Assembly (NCBI GenBank): GCA_040081715.1
Contig: JBEBFY010000017.1
Location: 1-64,000, forward strand
Length of the DNA: 64,000 bases
From: CANKJK01 sp040081715
GTDB lineage: Bacteria > Acidobacteriota > Vicinamibacteria > Vicinamibacterales > UBA2999
Direction of reading: 5' to 3'
Below are positions 49,101 to 57,733 of the stretch, piece by piece (position 1 is the first letter of the stretch; each line of letters opens with the position of its first letter). The translations under genes were made by a program, and so were the position numbers. Under the pieces are notes generated by a model. That model searched no databases, was not told the DNA's origin, and worked only from the letters and a program-made list of their open reading frames with translations.

Positions 49101-49202
49101 ACGCCGCAGAGCTCGGTCAGCACCCTTGGCCCGGCCTACCAGCGGATCATCAGCACCCTCGGCGGCCGACTCTTCAAGTTCGGCGCGACGATCGACTTCT
49201 AG
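46122..49202 (+). CDS. TonB-dependent receptor, Oar-like, copy 1
   Basis: This 1026-residue outer-membrane receptor starts with a signal peptide (MTKRAGIWLVALALIALPQL...AGA). A carboxypeptidase-regulatory-like domain follows (GTIAGVVKDASGAVLPGATV, YKIIDLRPGVYTVTVTMPGF), then the plug (EETVTVTGATPIVDVQSART, GGRGDDGRVNWDGMSTNVFF) and a large beta barrel ending ...KFGATIDF with the terminal Phe typical of barrel proteins. A Cys-rich loop GCSCDLGIGGG is present. Oar-like receptors import large or complex substrates with TonB energy; the ligand is unknown. ATG 46122 with AAGGAGA was chosen. It is the first of three similar copies in a row, each with its own promoter-like sequence. Confidence 0.94.
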   Translation: MTKRAGIWLVALALIALPQLAGAQTSGTIAGVVKDASGAVLPGATVEAASPALIEKVRIAVTDGQGNYKIIDLRPGVYTVTVTMPGFGTYKREGLDLSAGVTANVAAELKVGSLEETVTVTGATPIVDVQSARTQNVMKSETLDSLPSGSRNLMAFAAMTLGAMPSSGGRNDVGGDKGEQATGIILHGGRGDDGRVNWDGMSTNVFFGGGGGQQRTYYFNTIAVQEVVVDTAGATADTETGGANINMVPREGGNSLKLYSNLAFTNESLSAESVPTSVSDRGFAAQSSLRKIYDYGAGVGGPIKQDKAWFYATYRNWGAQNFGNVKEDTDTNPLTYTPGPNRAYADTYFADESFRMTWQLSPKHKINHEFHLQYGCSCDLGIGGGQLATSEAATDFNYGPQILNQTTWNWTASNKLLVQAGASFLRQEVNFVNVDKVNKFTGKGTSTFPGAGTYAITELATGFSYAALPGGFTSYGENDNSNNFNQKVSVNYITGSHAMKFGLQTVQGKYDIFGMQGGVEQVNFRVLNGVPTGLRLFAGPFQSYMDLRGEGLFAQDQWTINKLTLNIGARYDHFVGSTPAQTIPAGTFRPAFSVAEQKSLPNFKDVTYRAAAAYDVFGNGKTAIKAGFGKYLMGQGGALAQQGFSKSFGIAGDTDRSWTDTNGNFLPDCVLTNTAANGECGANVNPVFGQTLSFAALDPNWSEGWGKREYNYQWNVQLQQELRPGIGLAAGYFHTQWGNMSVTRNTRVTPSDFTSYCVTAPAQTLGPTSGQQICGFYDPTPASLAKGTFYQIEQASLYDSLGTPKDYFNGVDIGINARWGKGALINGGVSVGRQVVDYCFVNSRPDINPQGFPSGSPIPGASRYPRNDDFCKVTSNWWDGVGSQIKLQAIYPLPGDINLSASYKQLPGIGISGNYVLTNAAVTSILGRPAIAGGTVTHSVIPTGSGNNNAGGGTSSVFDDRLNQLDVRLSKNVKLGKGKIQGIFDIYNIGNARTPQSSVSTLGPAYQRIISTLGGRLFKFGATIDF

Positions 49203-49250
49203 ACCGCTTCAGCCCCCGGCTGGCCGCAAGGCCGGCCGGGCCTTTCTCAA

Positions 49251-49277
49251 GGCGGGGCCCTCGGGTCCCGCCTTTTT
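49251..49277 (+). terminator. Intrinsic terminator after receptor 1
   Basis: The outer arms 49251-49256 and 49267-49272 (GGCGGG/CCCGCC), with further inner pairing, form a hairpin followed by five T. A second GC-rich stem (about 49216-49239) precedes it. Confidence 0.75.
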
Positions 49278-49357
49278 CTTGTACTACCCCTCCCGCACGC
49301 CTGCCCTTCCTCCTGGCCGGCTGTTTCCCCAGGTCTTCCTGCCAACACTGGCTCGGG

Positions 49358-49386
49358 TTGACGAACGCTTCCAGCGGGCGTAGATT
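49358..49386 (+). promoter_or_regulatory. Candidate promoter of second TonB-dependent receptor
   Basis: TTGACG (49358-49363), a 17-base spacer and TAGATT (49381-49386) place +1 near 49393, about 100 bases upstream of the ATG at 49496. Confidence 0.55.
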
Positions 49387-49495
49387 CACATGCCCCATTC
49401 GTGGTAACTGCGCGGACGGGAACGGTACGCCTTGGAGTCCCGGGTCTTGTTAATCGTGGGTGGCAGTCTGCCGCCCGAGGAAGAGGAGTCAGAGT

Positions 49496-52400
49496 ATGAA
49501 GGTTCGGCGGATTGGATGGTTGCTCGCCCTGCTGGGCGTGCTGCTCGTGCCACGCATCGGCCTCGCCCAGGCCACTGGATCAATCGCGGGCACGGTCAAG
49601 GACACCTCAGGCGCCGTGCTGCCGGGCGTAACCGTTGAGGCCGCATCCCCGGCCCTCATCGAGAAGGTCCGCACCGTCGTCACCGACGGGGGCGGTAACT
49701 ACAAGATCGTGGACCTGCGCCCCGGCGTCTATACCGTGACCGTGTCGCTGCCCGGCTTCAGCACCTTCAAGCGTGAAGGCATTGAGCTGTCCGCGGGCTT
49801 CACCGCAAACGTCAGCGCCGACCTCAAGGTCGGCTCGCTTGAGGAGACGGTCACGGTGACCGGCGCCAGCCCGATCGTGGACGTGCAGAACGCCCGCACA
49901 CAGCAGGTGCTGAGACAGGAGACCCTCAACAACCTGCCGACAGGGGCCAAGAACCTGATGGCCTTCGCCGCGATGACGCTCGGTGCCGTGACCTCCAGCC
50001 GGGCCAACGACGTGGGCGGCGACAAGGGCGAGCAGGCCACGGGCATCGTGCTCCACGGCGGCCGTGGGGATGACGGCCGCGTGAACTGGGACGGCATGAG
50101 CACGAACGTGTTCTTCGGGGGCGCCGGCGGCAAGCAGCGCACCTACTACTTCAACACCGTGGCCGTGCAGGAAGTCGTGGTGGACACCGGCGGCAACAGC
50201 GCCGAGAGCGAAACGGGCGGCGCCAACGTCAACATGGTCCCGAGGGAAGGCGGCAACACGCTGAGCCTCTACGGCAGCGCCAACTACACCGGGAACAAGT
50301 TCTCGGCCAAGGCCGTGCCGGACGACCTCAAGGCGCGCGGCATCACCGACCAGTCGTCGCTGAGGAAGATCTACGACTACGGCGTGGGCGTCGGCGGCCC
50401 GATCAGCCAGGACAGGGCCTGGTTCTACGCCACCTACCGCACGTGGGGTGCGCAGAACTTCGGCACGGACAACTACTTCAACACCTCCACGAACAACTTC
50501 GTCTACACACCGGACCTCTCACGCCCCGCCTACGCGGACACCTACTTCGCGGACGAGTCGTTCCGGGTGACCTGGCAGCTCACGGGCAAGCACAAGATCA
50601 ACCACGAGATCCATCTCCAGAACGGCTGCAGTTGCTGGCTCGGCATTGGCCGCGGCGGCCGCACGGCCCCTGAGGCCACGACCAGCTTCGACTACGGCCC
50701 GCAGGTCCTCAACCAGACGACCTGGAGCTACACGGCCACCAATAAGCTCCTGGTGCAGGTCGGGGCGAGCTTCCTCCGCCAGAACGTCGCCTTTATCCAG
50801 ATGGACGAGTCGACGATGAACAAGCTCACGGGGGCCGGCAAGCCCATATTCCCGGGTCCGACCACGGTCTCGGTGGTCGAGCTCAACACCGGCTACCGGT
50901 GGGGTGCGTTGCCGGGAGGCCTGACGAGCTACTCGCGGAAGCAGGACGACAGCAACAACTTCAATCAGCGCGTTGCGATCTCCTACATCACCGGTTCGCA
51001 CGCGATGAGGGTGGGCACGCAGACCCTGCAGGGCCACTATGACTTCTACGGTATGCAGGATGTCGCGCAACTCAACTACAGCCTGCGGGCCGGCGTGCCG
51101 GTGTCTCTGACGCAGTTCGCCGGTCCGTTCCAGTCGCGCACGCGTCTGTCCGGCATCAGCTTCTTCGCGCAGGACCAGTGGACAGTCAAGCGCCTGACGC
51201 TGAACCTCGGTGTCCGCTACGACCAGTTCTCGGGCCGCACGCTGGCCCAGGACATTCCGGCCGGCCCGTACCGGCCGGCCTTCAGCGTCGCCGAGACAAA
51301 GGGCCTGCCCGACTTCAAGGACATCACGCCGCGCATCGGTCTCGCCTATGACGTCTTCGGTAACGGCCGAACGGCCATCAAGGCGGCCTTCGGCAAGTAT
51401 CTGATGGGCCAGGGCGGCGGCCTCAGCCAGCAGGGCTTCGCGCCGTCGGTCGCCATCGTGTCCAGCGTGACGCGCAACTGGGCCGATGCGAACGGCAACT
51501 TCGTCGCCGACTGCACACTGTCCAACCTGCAGGCCAACGGTGAGTGCGGTGTCGTGAACAACCTGCTCTTCGGGCAGCCGTTCTCGACGCAGAGCCTCTC
51601 CGACGACGCGCGGGCCGGCTGGGGTAACCGAGAGTACAACTACCAGTGGAACGTGCAGCTCCAGCAGGAGCTCCGCCCGGGCCTGGGCCTCGCAGGCGGG
51701 TTCTTCCACACCCAGTGGGGCAACATGTCGGTGACGCGCAACACGCTGGTGAGGCCCGCGGACTTCACGGAGTACTGCGTCACGACACCGACGGACACCC
51801 GCTTGGCGCAGTTCAGCAATCAGCGCGTGTGCGGCCTCTACGACCGCAATATCCCCGGAGGTGTCCAGAACCTCATTGAGTTGGCGGACAAGGCCGGGCA
51901 CGGCACTCCGGAGGAGTCGTTCAACGGCTACGAGATCGGGATGAACGCCCGCTGGGGTAACGGCAAGCTCCTCAACGGCGGCATCAGCGTCGGGCGCGAG
52001 ACGGTCGACTGGTGCTACGCCAACGGACACCCGGAGCTGACGCCGCAGAACTTCCCGGCCGGCTATCCACGCAGCACCGACTACTGCCGCGTGACGTCGA
52101 GCTGGTGGAACGGCATCGGTTCGCAGGCCAAGGTGCAGCTCATCTACCCGCTGCCTTACGGCTTCGTCCTGAGCGGTTCCTACAAGAACATGCCGGGCGT
52201 CGAGCAGACGGCCACGGTCAACTACACGAACGCGCAGATCGCGCCTTCGCTCGGCCGGAACCTGTCGCAGGGCGCGGGCACGATCGTGCCCGTCGCGGTG
52301 GTGCCGCTTGCGACCAACGGTGACACGCCGCAGGGCGTGCTGTTCGACCAGCGCCTGAACCAGGTGGACCTGCGCTTCAGCAAGAGTGTGAAGGTGGGCC

Positions 52401-52552
52401 GCGCTCGCGTCAACGGTGTGCTCGACGTCTACAACGTGAGCAACAGCCGGGCACCGCAGAGCCTCATCACCACTTACGGCGCCACCTGGCTGCGGCCGGC
52501 ATCGCTCCTCGGCGGACGCCTCTGGAAGTTCGGCGCCCAGGTGGACTGGTAG
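49496..52552 (+). CDS. TonB-dependent receptor, Oar-like, copy 2
   Basis: The 1018-residue receptor parallels copies 1 and 3. It has a signal peptide (MKVRRIGWLLALLGVLLVPR...), a regulatory-like domain (GSIAGTVKDTSGAVLPGVTV), a plug with GGRGDDGRVNWDGMSTNVFF and a barrel ending RLWKFGAQVDW, here with Trp rather than Phe at the end. Its Cys-loop is GCSCWLGIGRGGR. The ATG at 49496 has AGAGGAG eight bases upstream. It shares the paired Cys set YCVT ... VCGLYD with copy 1. Substrate unknown. Confidence 0.94.
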   Translation: MKVRRIGWLLALLGVLLVPRIGLAQATGSIAGTVKDTSGAVLPGVTVEAASPALIEKVRTVVTDGGGNYKIVDLRPGVYTVTVSLPGFSTFKREGIELSAGFTANVSADLKVGSLEETVTVTGASPIVDVQNARTQQVLRQETLNNLPTGAKNLMAFAAMTLGAVTSSRANDVGGDKGEQATGIVLHGGRGDDGRVNWDGMSTNVFFGGAGGKQRTYYFNTVAVQEVVVDTGGNSAESETGGANVNMVPREGGNTLSLYGSANYTGNKFSAKAVPDDLKARGITDQSSLRKIYDYGVGVGGPISQDRAWFYATYRTWGAQNFGTDNYFNTSTNNFVYTPDLSRPAYADTYFADESFRVTWQLTGKHKINHEIHLQNGCSCWLGIGRGGRTAPEATTSFDYGPQVLNQTTWSYTATNKLLVQVGASFLRQNVAFIQMDESTMNKLTGAGKPIFPGPTTVSVVELNTGYRWGALPGGLTSYSRKQDDSNNFNQRVAISYITGSHAMRVGTQTLQGHYDFYGMQDVAQLNYSLRAGVPVSLTQFAGPFQSRTRLSGISFFAQDQWTVKRLTLNLGVRYDQFSGRTLAQDIPAGPYRPAFSVAETKGLPDFKDITPRIGLAYDVFGNGRTAIKAAFGKYLMGQGGGLSQQGFAPSVAIVSSVTRNWADANGNFVADCTLSNLQANGECGVVNNLLFGQPFSTQSLSDDARAGWGNREYNYQWNVQLQQELRPGLGLAGGFFHTQWGNMSVTRNTLVRPADFTEYCVTTPTDTRLAQFSNQRVCGLYDRNIPGGVQNLIELADKAGHGTPEESFNGYEIGMNARWGNGKLLNGGISVGRETVDWCYANGHPELTPQNFPAGYPRSTDYCRVTSSWWNGIGSQAKVQLIYPLPYGFVLSGSYKNMPGVEQTATVNYTNAQIAPSLGRNLSQGAGTIVPVAVVPLATNGDTPQGVLFDQRLNQVDLRFSKSVKVGRARVNGVLDVYNVSNSRAPQSLITTYGATWLRPASLLGGRLWKFGAQVDW

Positions 52553-52572
52553 GCCCGGTTTCGGATTCCTGT

Positions 52573-52602
52573 GGGGCGGGGCCTCTGGGTCCCGCCCCTT
52601 TT
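52573..52602 (+). terminator. Terminator-like hairpin after receptor 2
   Basis: An 8-bp GC stem (52573-52580 and 52591-52598) is followed by four T. It begins 20 bases after the stop codon. Confidence 0.65.
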
Positions 52603-52640
52603 CGCGTACGGCCGCTCCCGTCCACTACTCCCGCCGCCAG

Positions 52641-52670
52641 TTGACTCGTGTACGCGCATTCCAGTAGATT
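52641..52670 (+). promoter_or_regulatory. Candidate promoter of third TonB-dependent receptor
   Basis: TTGACT (52641-52646), an 18-base spacer and TAGATT (52665-52670) give a leader of about 110 bases before the ATG at 52787. Confidence 0.55.
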
Positions 52671-52786
52671 TATCCGTTCGTCGCACTTTGTCGCACGTGG
52701 CGTGACGTCGCTACAGCCGTTCGGGAACTCCGGGCACCTTTCGTTTCACCGTAGACCCTGTTGTCTTCTGAAGAAGGAGTTTGAAC

Positions 52787-55700
52787 ATGAACGTTCGCCG
52801 TACCGGATGGTTGCTCGCCTTGCTGGGCGTGCTGCTGATCCCGCAGTTTGCACTTGCCCAAAGCGGCGGCACGATCGCCGGCACCGTGAGGGACGCGTCG
52901 GGTGGTGTGCTGCCGGGCACCACAGTCGAAGCCGCCAGCCCGGCCCTCATCGAGAAGGTCAGAAGCGTCACGACCGACGACAACGGCAACTACAAGATCG
53001 TCGACCTCCGTCCCGGGACCTACACCGTGACGGTCACGCTGCCGGGGTTCAGCACCTTTAAGCGTGAAGGTGTTGAGTTGTCCGCCGGCTTTACGGCGAA
53101 CGTGAATGCGGACCTCAAGGTCGGCTCCCTCGAAGAGACGGTCACCGTCACCGGCGCAACGCCGATTGTGGACGTCCAGAGCGCCCGCACGCAGAACGTC
53201 CTCAAGGCCTCGACGCTCGACAATCTGCCCTCGGGCTCCCGCAACATCATGGCCTTCGTCTCCATGACGCTGGGTGCGATGCCCTCGTCCGGCGGCAGGA
53301 ACGACGTCGGCGGCGACAAGGGCGAGCAGGCCACGGGCATCGTGCTGCACGGCGGACGCGGCGACGACGGCCGGACCAACTGGGACGGCATGAACACGAA
53401 CGTGTTCTTCGGCAACGCCGGCGGCCAGCAGCGCACCTACTACTTCAACACCGTCGCGATCCAGGAAACCGTCATCGACACGGGCGGCGCGACCGCCGAG
53501 ACCGAGACCGGCGGCGCCAACATCAACATGGTGCCCAAGGAAGGTGGCAACAGCCTGAAACTGTTCGGCCTGATCGCGTATGCGGATCAGAACCTCTCGG
53601 CGAAGGCCGTGCCGAAATCCGTCAGCGACCGCGGCTTCGGGCCGCAGACGTCGCTCCGGAAGGTCTATGACTACGGCGTGGGTGTCGGTGGACCGCTCAA
53701 GCAGGACAAGGCTTGGTTCTACGCCACCTATCGCCCGTGGGGTGCCCAGAACTACGGCACCGTCCGCCTCGACACGGATACCAATCCGTTGACCTACACG
53801 CCCGGCCCCGACCGTGGCTACGCAGACACGTACTTCGCCGACGAGTCCTTCCGCGCGACGATCCAGCTGAACGCGAAGCACAAGGTGAACCACGAGATCC
53901 ACCTCCAGTACGGCTGCTCGTGCGATCTGGCCCTGGGCCTCGGCGCACAGCAGACTCCAGAGGCCGCGACGGACTTCGACTACGGCCCGCAGATTCTCAA
54001 CCAGACGACCTGGAACTACACGGCGACCAACAAGCTGCTGATCCAGGCGGGCGCCACGTTCCTGCAGCAGAACGTGACCTACCAGAACGGCACCACTTCG
54101 AACGCCAGCAAGTTCACCGGCAGCGGTAAGGCGGTGGAGCCTGGCTTGGGGGTCTTTGCGATTACCGATCTGGCCACCACGTTGACCTACGGGGCTATGC
54201 CGGGTGGCATCCAGAACTACGGCGGCCCGGATGACAGCGCGAACTTCAACCAGAAGTTCGTCGTGAACTACATCACGGGTTCGCACGCCATCAAGGCCGG
54301 CTTGCAGACGCTACAGGGTCACTATGACTTCGACGGGATGGGCCTGCAGTACCCCGTCGAGCAGGTCAACTACCAGTTCCGCTCCGGCGTGCCGGTATCA
54401 CTCTCGCAGTTCGCCGGTCCGTTCGTGTCCAAGACACGCCTGGGGGGCCAGGGCCTCTTCGTCCAGGACCAGTGGACACTGAACAGGCTCACATTGAGCT
54501 ACGGCGCCCGGTACGATCACTTCAACGCCCGGACCCTCGCCCTCGACGTGCCCGCGGGCCGTTTCCGCCCGGCGTTTTCCGTGGCTGAGCGCAAGAACCT
54601 GCCGGACTTCAAGGACTTCACCTACCGCGTGGGTGCGGCCTATGACGTCTTCGGCAACGGCCGGACGGCCATCAAGGGCGGCTTCGGCAAGTACCTGATG
54701 GGCCAGGGTGGCCAGTTCTCCAACCAGGGCTTCGCGCCGGCAACGGCTATCGTGACGTCGACGAGCCGCGCCTGGACGGACGCCAACGGCAACTTCACGC
54801 CGGACTGTGTGCTCGAGAACTTCACGGCCAACGGTGAGTGCGGCGCCATTCTGAACCCGCTCTTCGGCCAGCCGTTCTCGGTCCAGTCGCTGGCGGACGA
54901 CGTCCGCGAGGGCTGGGGCAAGCGCGAATACAACTACCAGTGGAACCTGCAGCTCCAGCAGGAGCTCCGCCCGGGCATCGGCATCGCCGTGGGCTACTTC
55001 CACACACAGTGGGGCAACATGTCCGTCACGCGGAATACCCGGGTGACGGCAGACGACTACACGCGGTACGCGATCACCGTGCCAACGGATGCCCGTCTGG
55101 GCGCCGTGAGCGGCACGGTCGTGGACGGCTACTACGACATCACTCCGGCGGGCCTGGCCAAGGGCGCGGCCTACGAGATCACCCAGGCCAGCAACTTCGG
55201 CACGCCGAAGGATTACTTCGACGGCGTGGACATCGGCATCAACGCCCGCTGGGGCAAGGGCGCACTGCTGAGCGGCGGCGTGTCGGTCGGCCGGCAGGTC
55301 ATGGACTACTGCTATGTCAACAGCCGGCCCGACCTGACGCCACAGAACTACCCGTTCGGCGCGACATCGACGAGCCGCTACCCGCGCAATGACGACTTCT
55401 GCAACGTGACGCCGAACTGGTGGGACGGCATCGGGTCGCAGATGAAGCTCCAGTTCGTCTACCCGCTGCCGGGTGGCGTGACGGCCAGCGCGGCCTACAA
55501 GCACCTGCCCGGCATCATCCTCTCGGGTAACCAGGTGCTGGCGAGCGCCCAGGTGAGCACGATCCTGGGCCGGACCTCGACGTCGGCTGGAACGGCGACG
55601 CACGCGGTGATCCCGACCGGCAGCGGCAACGGCAACGCCGGTGGCGCCACGGGCGAGCTGTACGACGAACGGCTGAACCAAATCGATGTCCGCCTCAACA

Positions 55701-55870
55701 AGGCCGTCAGCATCGGCAAGGGCAAGATCACCGGCACGTTCGACATCTACAACATCGCGAACGCCCGGACGCCACAGGGCATCGTGAACACCCTCGGCGC
55801 GGCCTACCAGCGCGTCATCTCCACGCTGGGCGGCCGGCTCTTCAAGTTCGGCGCGACGATCGATTTCTAA
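52787..55870 (+). CDS. TonB-dependent receptor, Oar-like, copy 3
   Basis: The 1027-residue receptor is closest in many segments to copies 1 and 2 (LKVGSLEETVTVTGATPIVD in all, GCSCDLALGLG, KFGATIDF at the end as in copy 1). The ATG at 52787 is preceded by AAGGAG; a TTG two codons upstream lies too close to it. A signal peptide (MNVRRTGWLLALLGVLLIPQ) directs export. It lacks the two Cys found as YCVT and ICGFYD in the others (here YAIT and DGYYDI), which suggests that they normally form a disulfide. Substrate unknown. Confidence 0.94.
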   Translation: MNVRRTGWLLALLGVLLIPQFALAQSGGTIAGTVRDASGGVLPGTTVEAASPALIEKVRSVTTDDNGNYKIVDLRPGTYTVTVTLPGFSTFKREGVELSAGFTANVNADLKVGSLEETVTVTGATPIVDVQSARTQNVLKASTLDNLPSGSRNIMAFVSMTLGAMPSSGGRNDVGGDKGEQATGIVLHGGRGDDGRTNWDGMNTNVFFGNAGGQQRTYYFNTVAIQETVIDTGGATAETETGGANINMVPKEGGNSLKLFGLIAYADQNLSAKAVPKSVSDRGFGPQTSLRKVYDYGVGVGGPLKQDKAWFYATYRPWGAQNYGTVRLDTDTNPLTYTPGPDRGYADTYFADESFRATIQLNAKHKVNHEIHLQYGCSCDLALGLGAQQTPEAATDFDYGPQILNQTTWNYTATNKLLIQAGATFLQQNVTYQNGTTSNASKFTGSGKAVEPGLGVFAITDLATTLTYGAMPGGIQNYGGPDDSANFNQKFVVNYITGSHAIKAGLQTLQGHYDFDGMGLQYPVEQVNYQFRSGVPVSLSQFAGPFVSKTRLGGQGLFVQDQWTLNRLTLSYGARYDHFNARTLALDVPAGRFRPAFSVAERKNLPDFKDFTYRVGAAYDVFGNGRTAIKGGFGKYLMGQGGQFSNQGFAPATAIVTSTSRAWTDANGNFTPDCVLENFTANGECGAILNPLFGQPFSVQSLADDVREGWGKREYNYQWNLQLQQELRPGIGIAVGYFHTQWGNMSVTRNTRVTADDYTRYAITVPTDARLGAVSGTVVDGYYDITPAGLAKGAAYEITQASNFGTPKDYFDGVDIGINARWGKGALLSGGVSVGRQVMDYCYVNSRPDLTPQNYPFGATSTSRYPRNDDFCNVTPNWWDGIGSQMKLQFVYPLPGGVTASAAYKHLPGIILSGNQVLASAQVSTILGRTSTSAGTATHAVIPTGSGNGNAGGATGELYDERLNQIDVRLNKAVSIGKGKITGTFDIYNIANARTPQGIVNTLGAAYQRVISTLGGRLFKFGATIDF

Positions 55871-55923
55871 ACAACCCGACGGCGCCCGGCCTCACCAGGC
55901 CGGCGCGACCAGGGGCAACACTG

Positions 55924-55953
55924 GGGCGGGAGCATCGCAAGGTGCTCCCGCCC
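55924..55953 (+). terminator. Hairpin after receptor 3
   Basis: A perfect stem of 11 bp (55924-55934 and 55943-55953) with an 8-base loop follows the stop by about 54 bases. The downstream T-run is weak (TTT), so termination may be partly factor-dependent. Confidence 0.5.
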
Positions 55954-56048
55954 TTTCCACGTACAGGCGCTCCGGCAATCGCCACTCGCGTGAGATACTC
56001 CGCTCGCGGACGCCCCCAGGACGAGGGTTCCGCGCTCGACACCGCGCC

Positions 56049-56585
56049 ATGCCCCCGCCGCTGACCTTCCGGACCGCCACACACGCCGACATTGACGCCA
56101 TCGTGGCGTTGGTCGAAAGCGCCTACCGGGGCGAAGCCAGCCGCGCCGGGTGGACGACGGAAGCCGATCTGCTCGACGGTCAGAGGACGGATACCGGCAA
56201 AGTGCGCGAACTGGTGGACGCCGCTGGGAGCCGTCTCATCCTGGCATTCCGCGACCGCGAACTCGTGGGCTCCGTGCTGCTGAAGGACGAAGGCGACGCC
56301 GTCGCATACGTCGGAATGCTCGCCGTGCGACCCCCGCTCCAGGGCAGCGGCGTCGGACGGACCCTGCTGGAGGAAGCTGAGCGCGTGGCCGGTGCGACGC
56401 TGCAGGCCCGGACCATCCGGATGACGGTGATTCCGCTTCGAACCGAACTGGTGGCCTGGTATGAACGGCGCGGCTACCGGAGGACTGGCGCACAGGAGCC
56501 ATTCCCCTATGGCGACGAGCGCTTCGGGCGGCCGAAGCGCCACGACCTCTCCTTCGTAGTCCTGACGAAAGTGCTGCCGCGATGA
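56049..56585 (+). CDS. GNAT-family N-acetyltransferase, membrane-protein operon
   Basis: This 178-residue protein has the GNAT order: LTFRTATHADIDAIVALVES, ELVGSVLLKDEG, VGMLAVRPPLQGSGVGRTLL (acetyl-CoA pyrophosphate loop Q-x2-G-x-G) and VAWYERRGYRRTGAQEPFPY. The acceptor is unknown. It overlaps the following membrane-protein gene by four bases (ATGA) and forms an operon with it and the sugar dehydrogenase. No clear ribosome site precedes the start. Confidence 0.88.
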   Translation: MPPPLTFRTATHADIDAIVALVESAYRGEASRAGWTTEADLLDGQRTDTGKVRELVDAAGSRLILAFRDRELVGSVLLKDEGDAVAYVGMLAVRPPLQGSGVGRTLLEEAERVAGATLQARTIRMTVIPLRTELVAWYERRGYRRTGAQEPFPYGDERFGRPKRHDLSFVVLTKVLPR

Positions 56586-57733
56586 CGTCGAGAACCCACT
56601 ATCTGCAGACGCCGCAGATCGCCATCATCTTCCTGTCCTTCTTCCTGCTGGCGGTGCCGGTCGCCTTCCTGCAGGTCTCGCCGGACGTGCCGGAGTACCT
56701 CGGCCGATGGCTGACCCTCGGCTACGCGATCATCTTCGGCAACACGCACTTCGCCATTACGTGGGCGCTGTACCTGAACTCGGCGAACCTGCGGCACTTC
56801 GCGTCCACGCCCGGGCGCAAGGCCGTCTACTTCCTCGGTCCACCGGTCATCCTGGTCGCCTTCTGGTATCTCGGCGTGCGGCAGGCTCCGACGCCTGGCA
56901 CGTCGGCCTTCATCCTGTTTACGGTCGCCTTCACGGCCATTGATTACTTCCACGCCGTGCGTCAGAGCTTCGGTGTCTACGAGATGTTCCGGTCGCGCAC
57001 GGGCGCGCGTTTTCCCTCGTGGATGCCCAACGTCGACAACGGCTACTTCCTGGCGCTCTGGGCGCTCCAGATCATCACGTTCATCCGCGGACTGACGAAC
57101 GGATTCGCGGGCGCGTTCGACCCGGCCGACCCGTTCACCCGCATGGGCCTGGCCGCCACTGCCGTGCTGCTCGTGCTGATGCTCCGCTCACTCGCCTCGG
57201 CGTGGCAGTCGGGCGAAGATCGGAATGCGGTGCTGGCGGCGCTCGGGTATCTGGTGTTGCAGTCCGCGTCCGCGCTGATGGTCGTCTACCAGGCCCGGCT
57301 CTTCGTGGCGAGTCTGGCCATGCACTACGTCGAGTACCACGTGCTGATGGCGCCTCGTCTGTTCACCGTGCCGCTGGAGAGCAGCTCCAGCGCGGATCGT
57401 GTCGCCGGGTGGTTCCGCCGGCACCGGCTCGGCTTCTACCTCGCGTTGCTCCTCATCGCCACCTGGGCATCGTCGGCGTCGCTCTTCAGCATGAGCGGTC
57501 TACCTGTTCGACCAGACGGGCCACAGTTCGGCTGGTATCTGGTCAACATGATGAACGGTATCTTCATGGCGCATTACTTCATCGAAGCGTTCGTCTGGAA
57601 GTTCGGGAATCCCTTCTACCGGCAGACGCTTGGGCCGGTATACTTCGCTGCTCAGAGCGAGCCCTCCGTCCCGGATGGCCGCCAGGGCGGGCGCACCGCC
57701 AGCCCGCCCGTATCCGCAAGGAGCCGCCGATGA
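56582..57733 (+). CDS. Polytopic membrane protein with conserved-looking intramembrane histidines
   Basis: The 383-residue protein is predicted to cross the membrane about eight times. His residues appear inside hydrophobic segments: FGNTHFAITWALYL (helix 2), AIDYFHAVRQSFGV (helix 4), LAMHYVEYHVLMA (helix 6-7) and GIFMAHYFIEAFVWKFGNPF (last helix). This spacing recalls metal-dependent membrane enzymes, but no known family was recognised. The tail after the last helix is polar and low-complexity. It sits between a GNAT gene and a PQQ sugar dehydrogenase, each joined by ATGA overlaps. No function is claimed. Confidence 0.7.
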   Translation: MTSRTHYLQTPQIAIIFLSFFLLAVPVAFLQVSPDVPEYLGRWLTLGYAIIFGNTHFAITWALYLNSANLRHFASTPGRKAVYFLGPPVILVAFWYLGVRQAPTPGTSAFILFTVAFTAIDYFHAVRQSFGVYEMFRSRTGARFPSWMPNVDNGYFLALWALQIITFIRGLTNGFAGAFDPADPFTRMGLAATAVLLVLMLRSLASAWQSGEDRNAVLAALGYLVLQSASALMVVYQARLFVASLAMHYVEYHVLMAPRLFTVPLESSSSADRVAGWFRRHRLGFYLALLLIATWASSASLFSMSGLPVRPDGPQFGWYLVNMMNGIFMAHYFIEAFVWKFGNPFYRQTLGPVYFAAQSEPSVPDGRQGGRTASPPVSARSRR

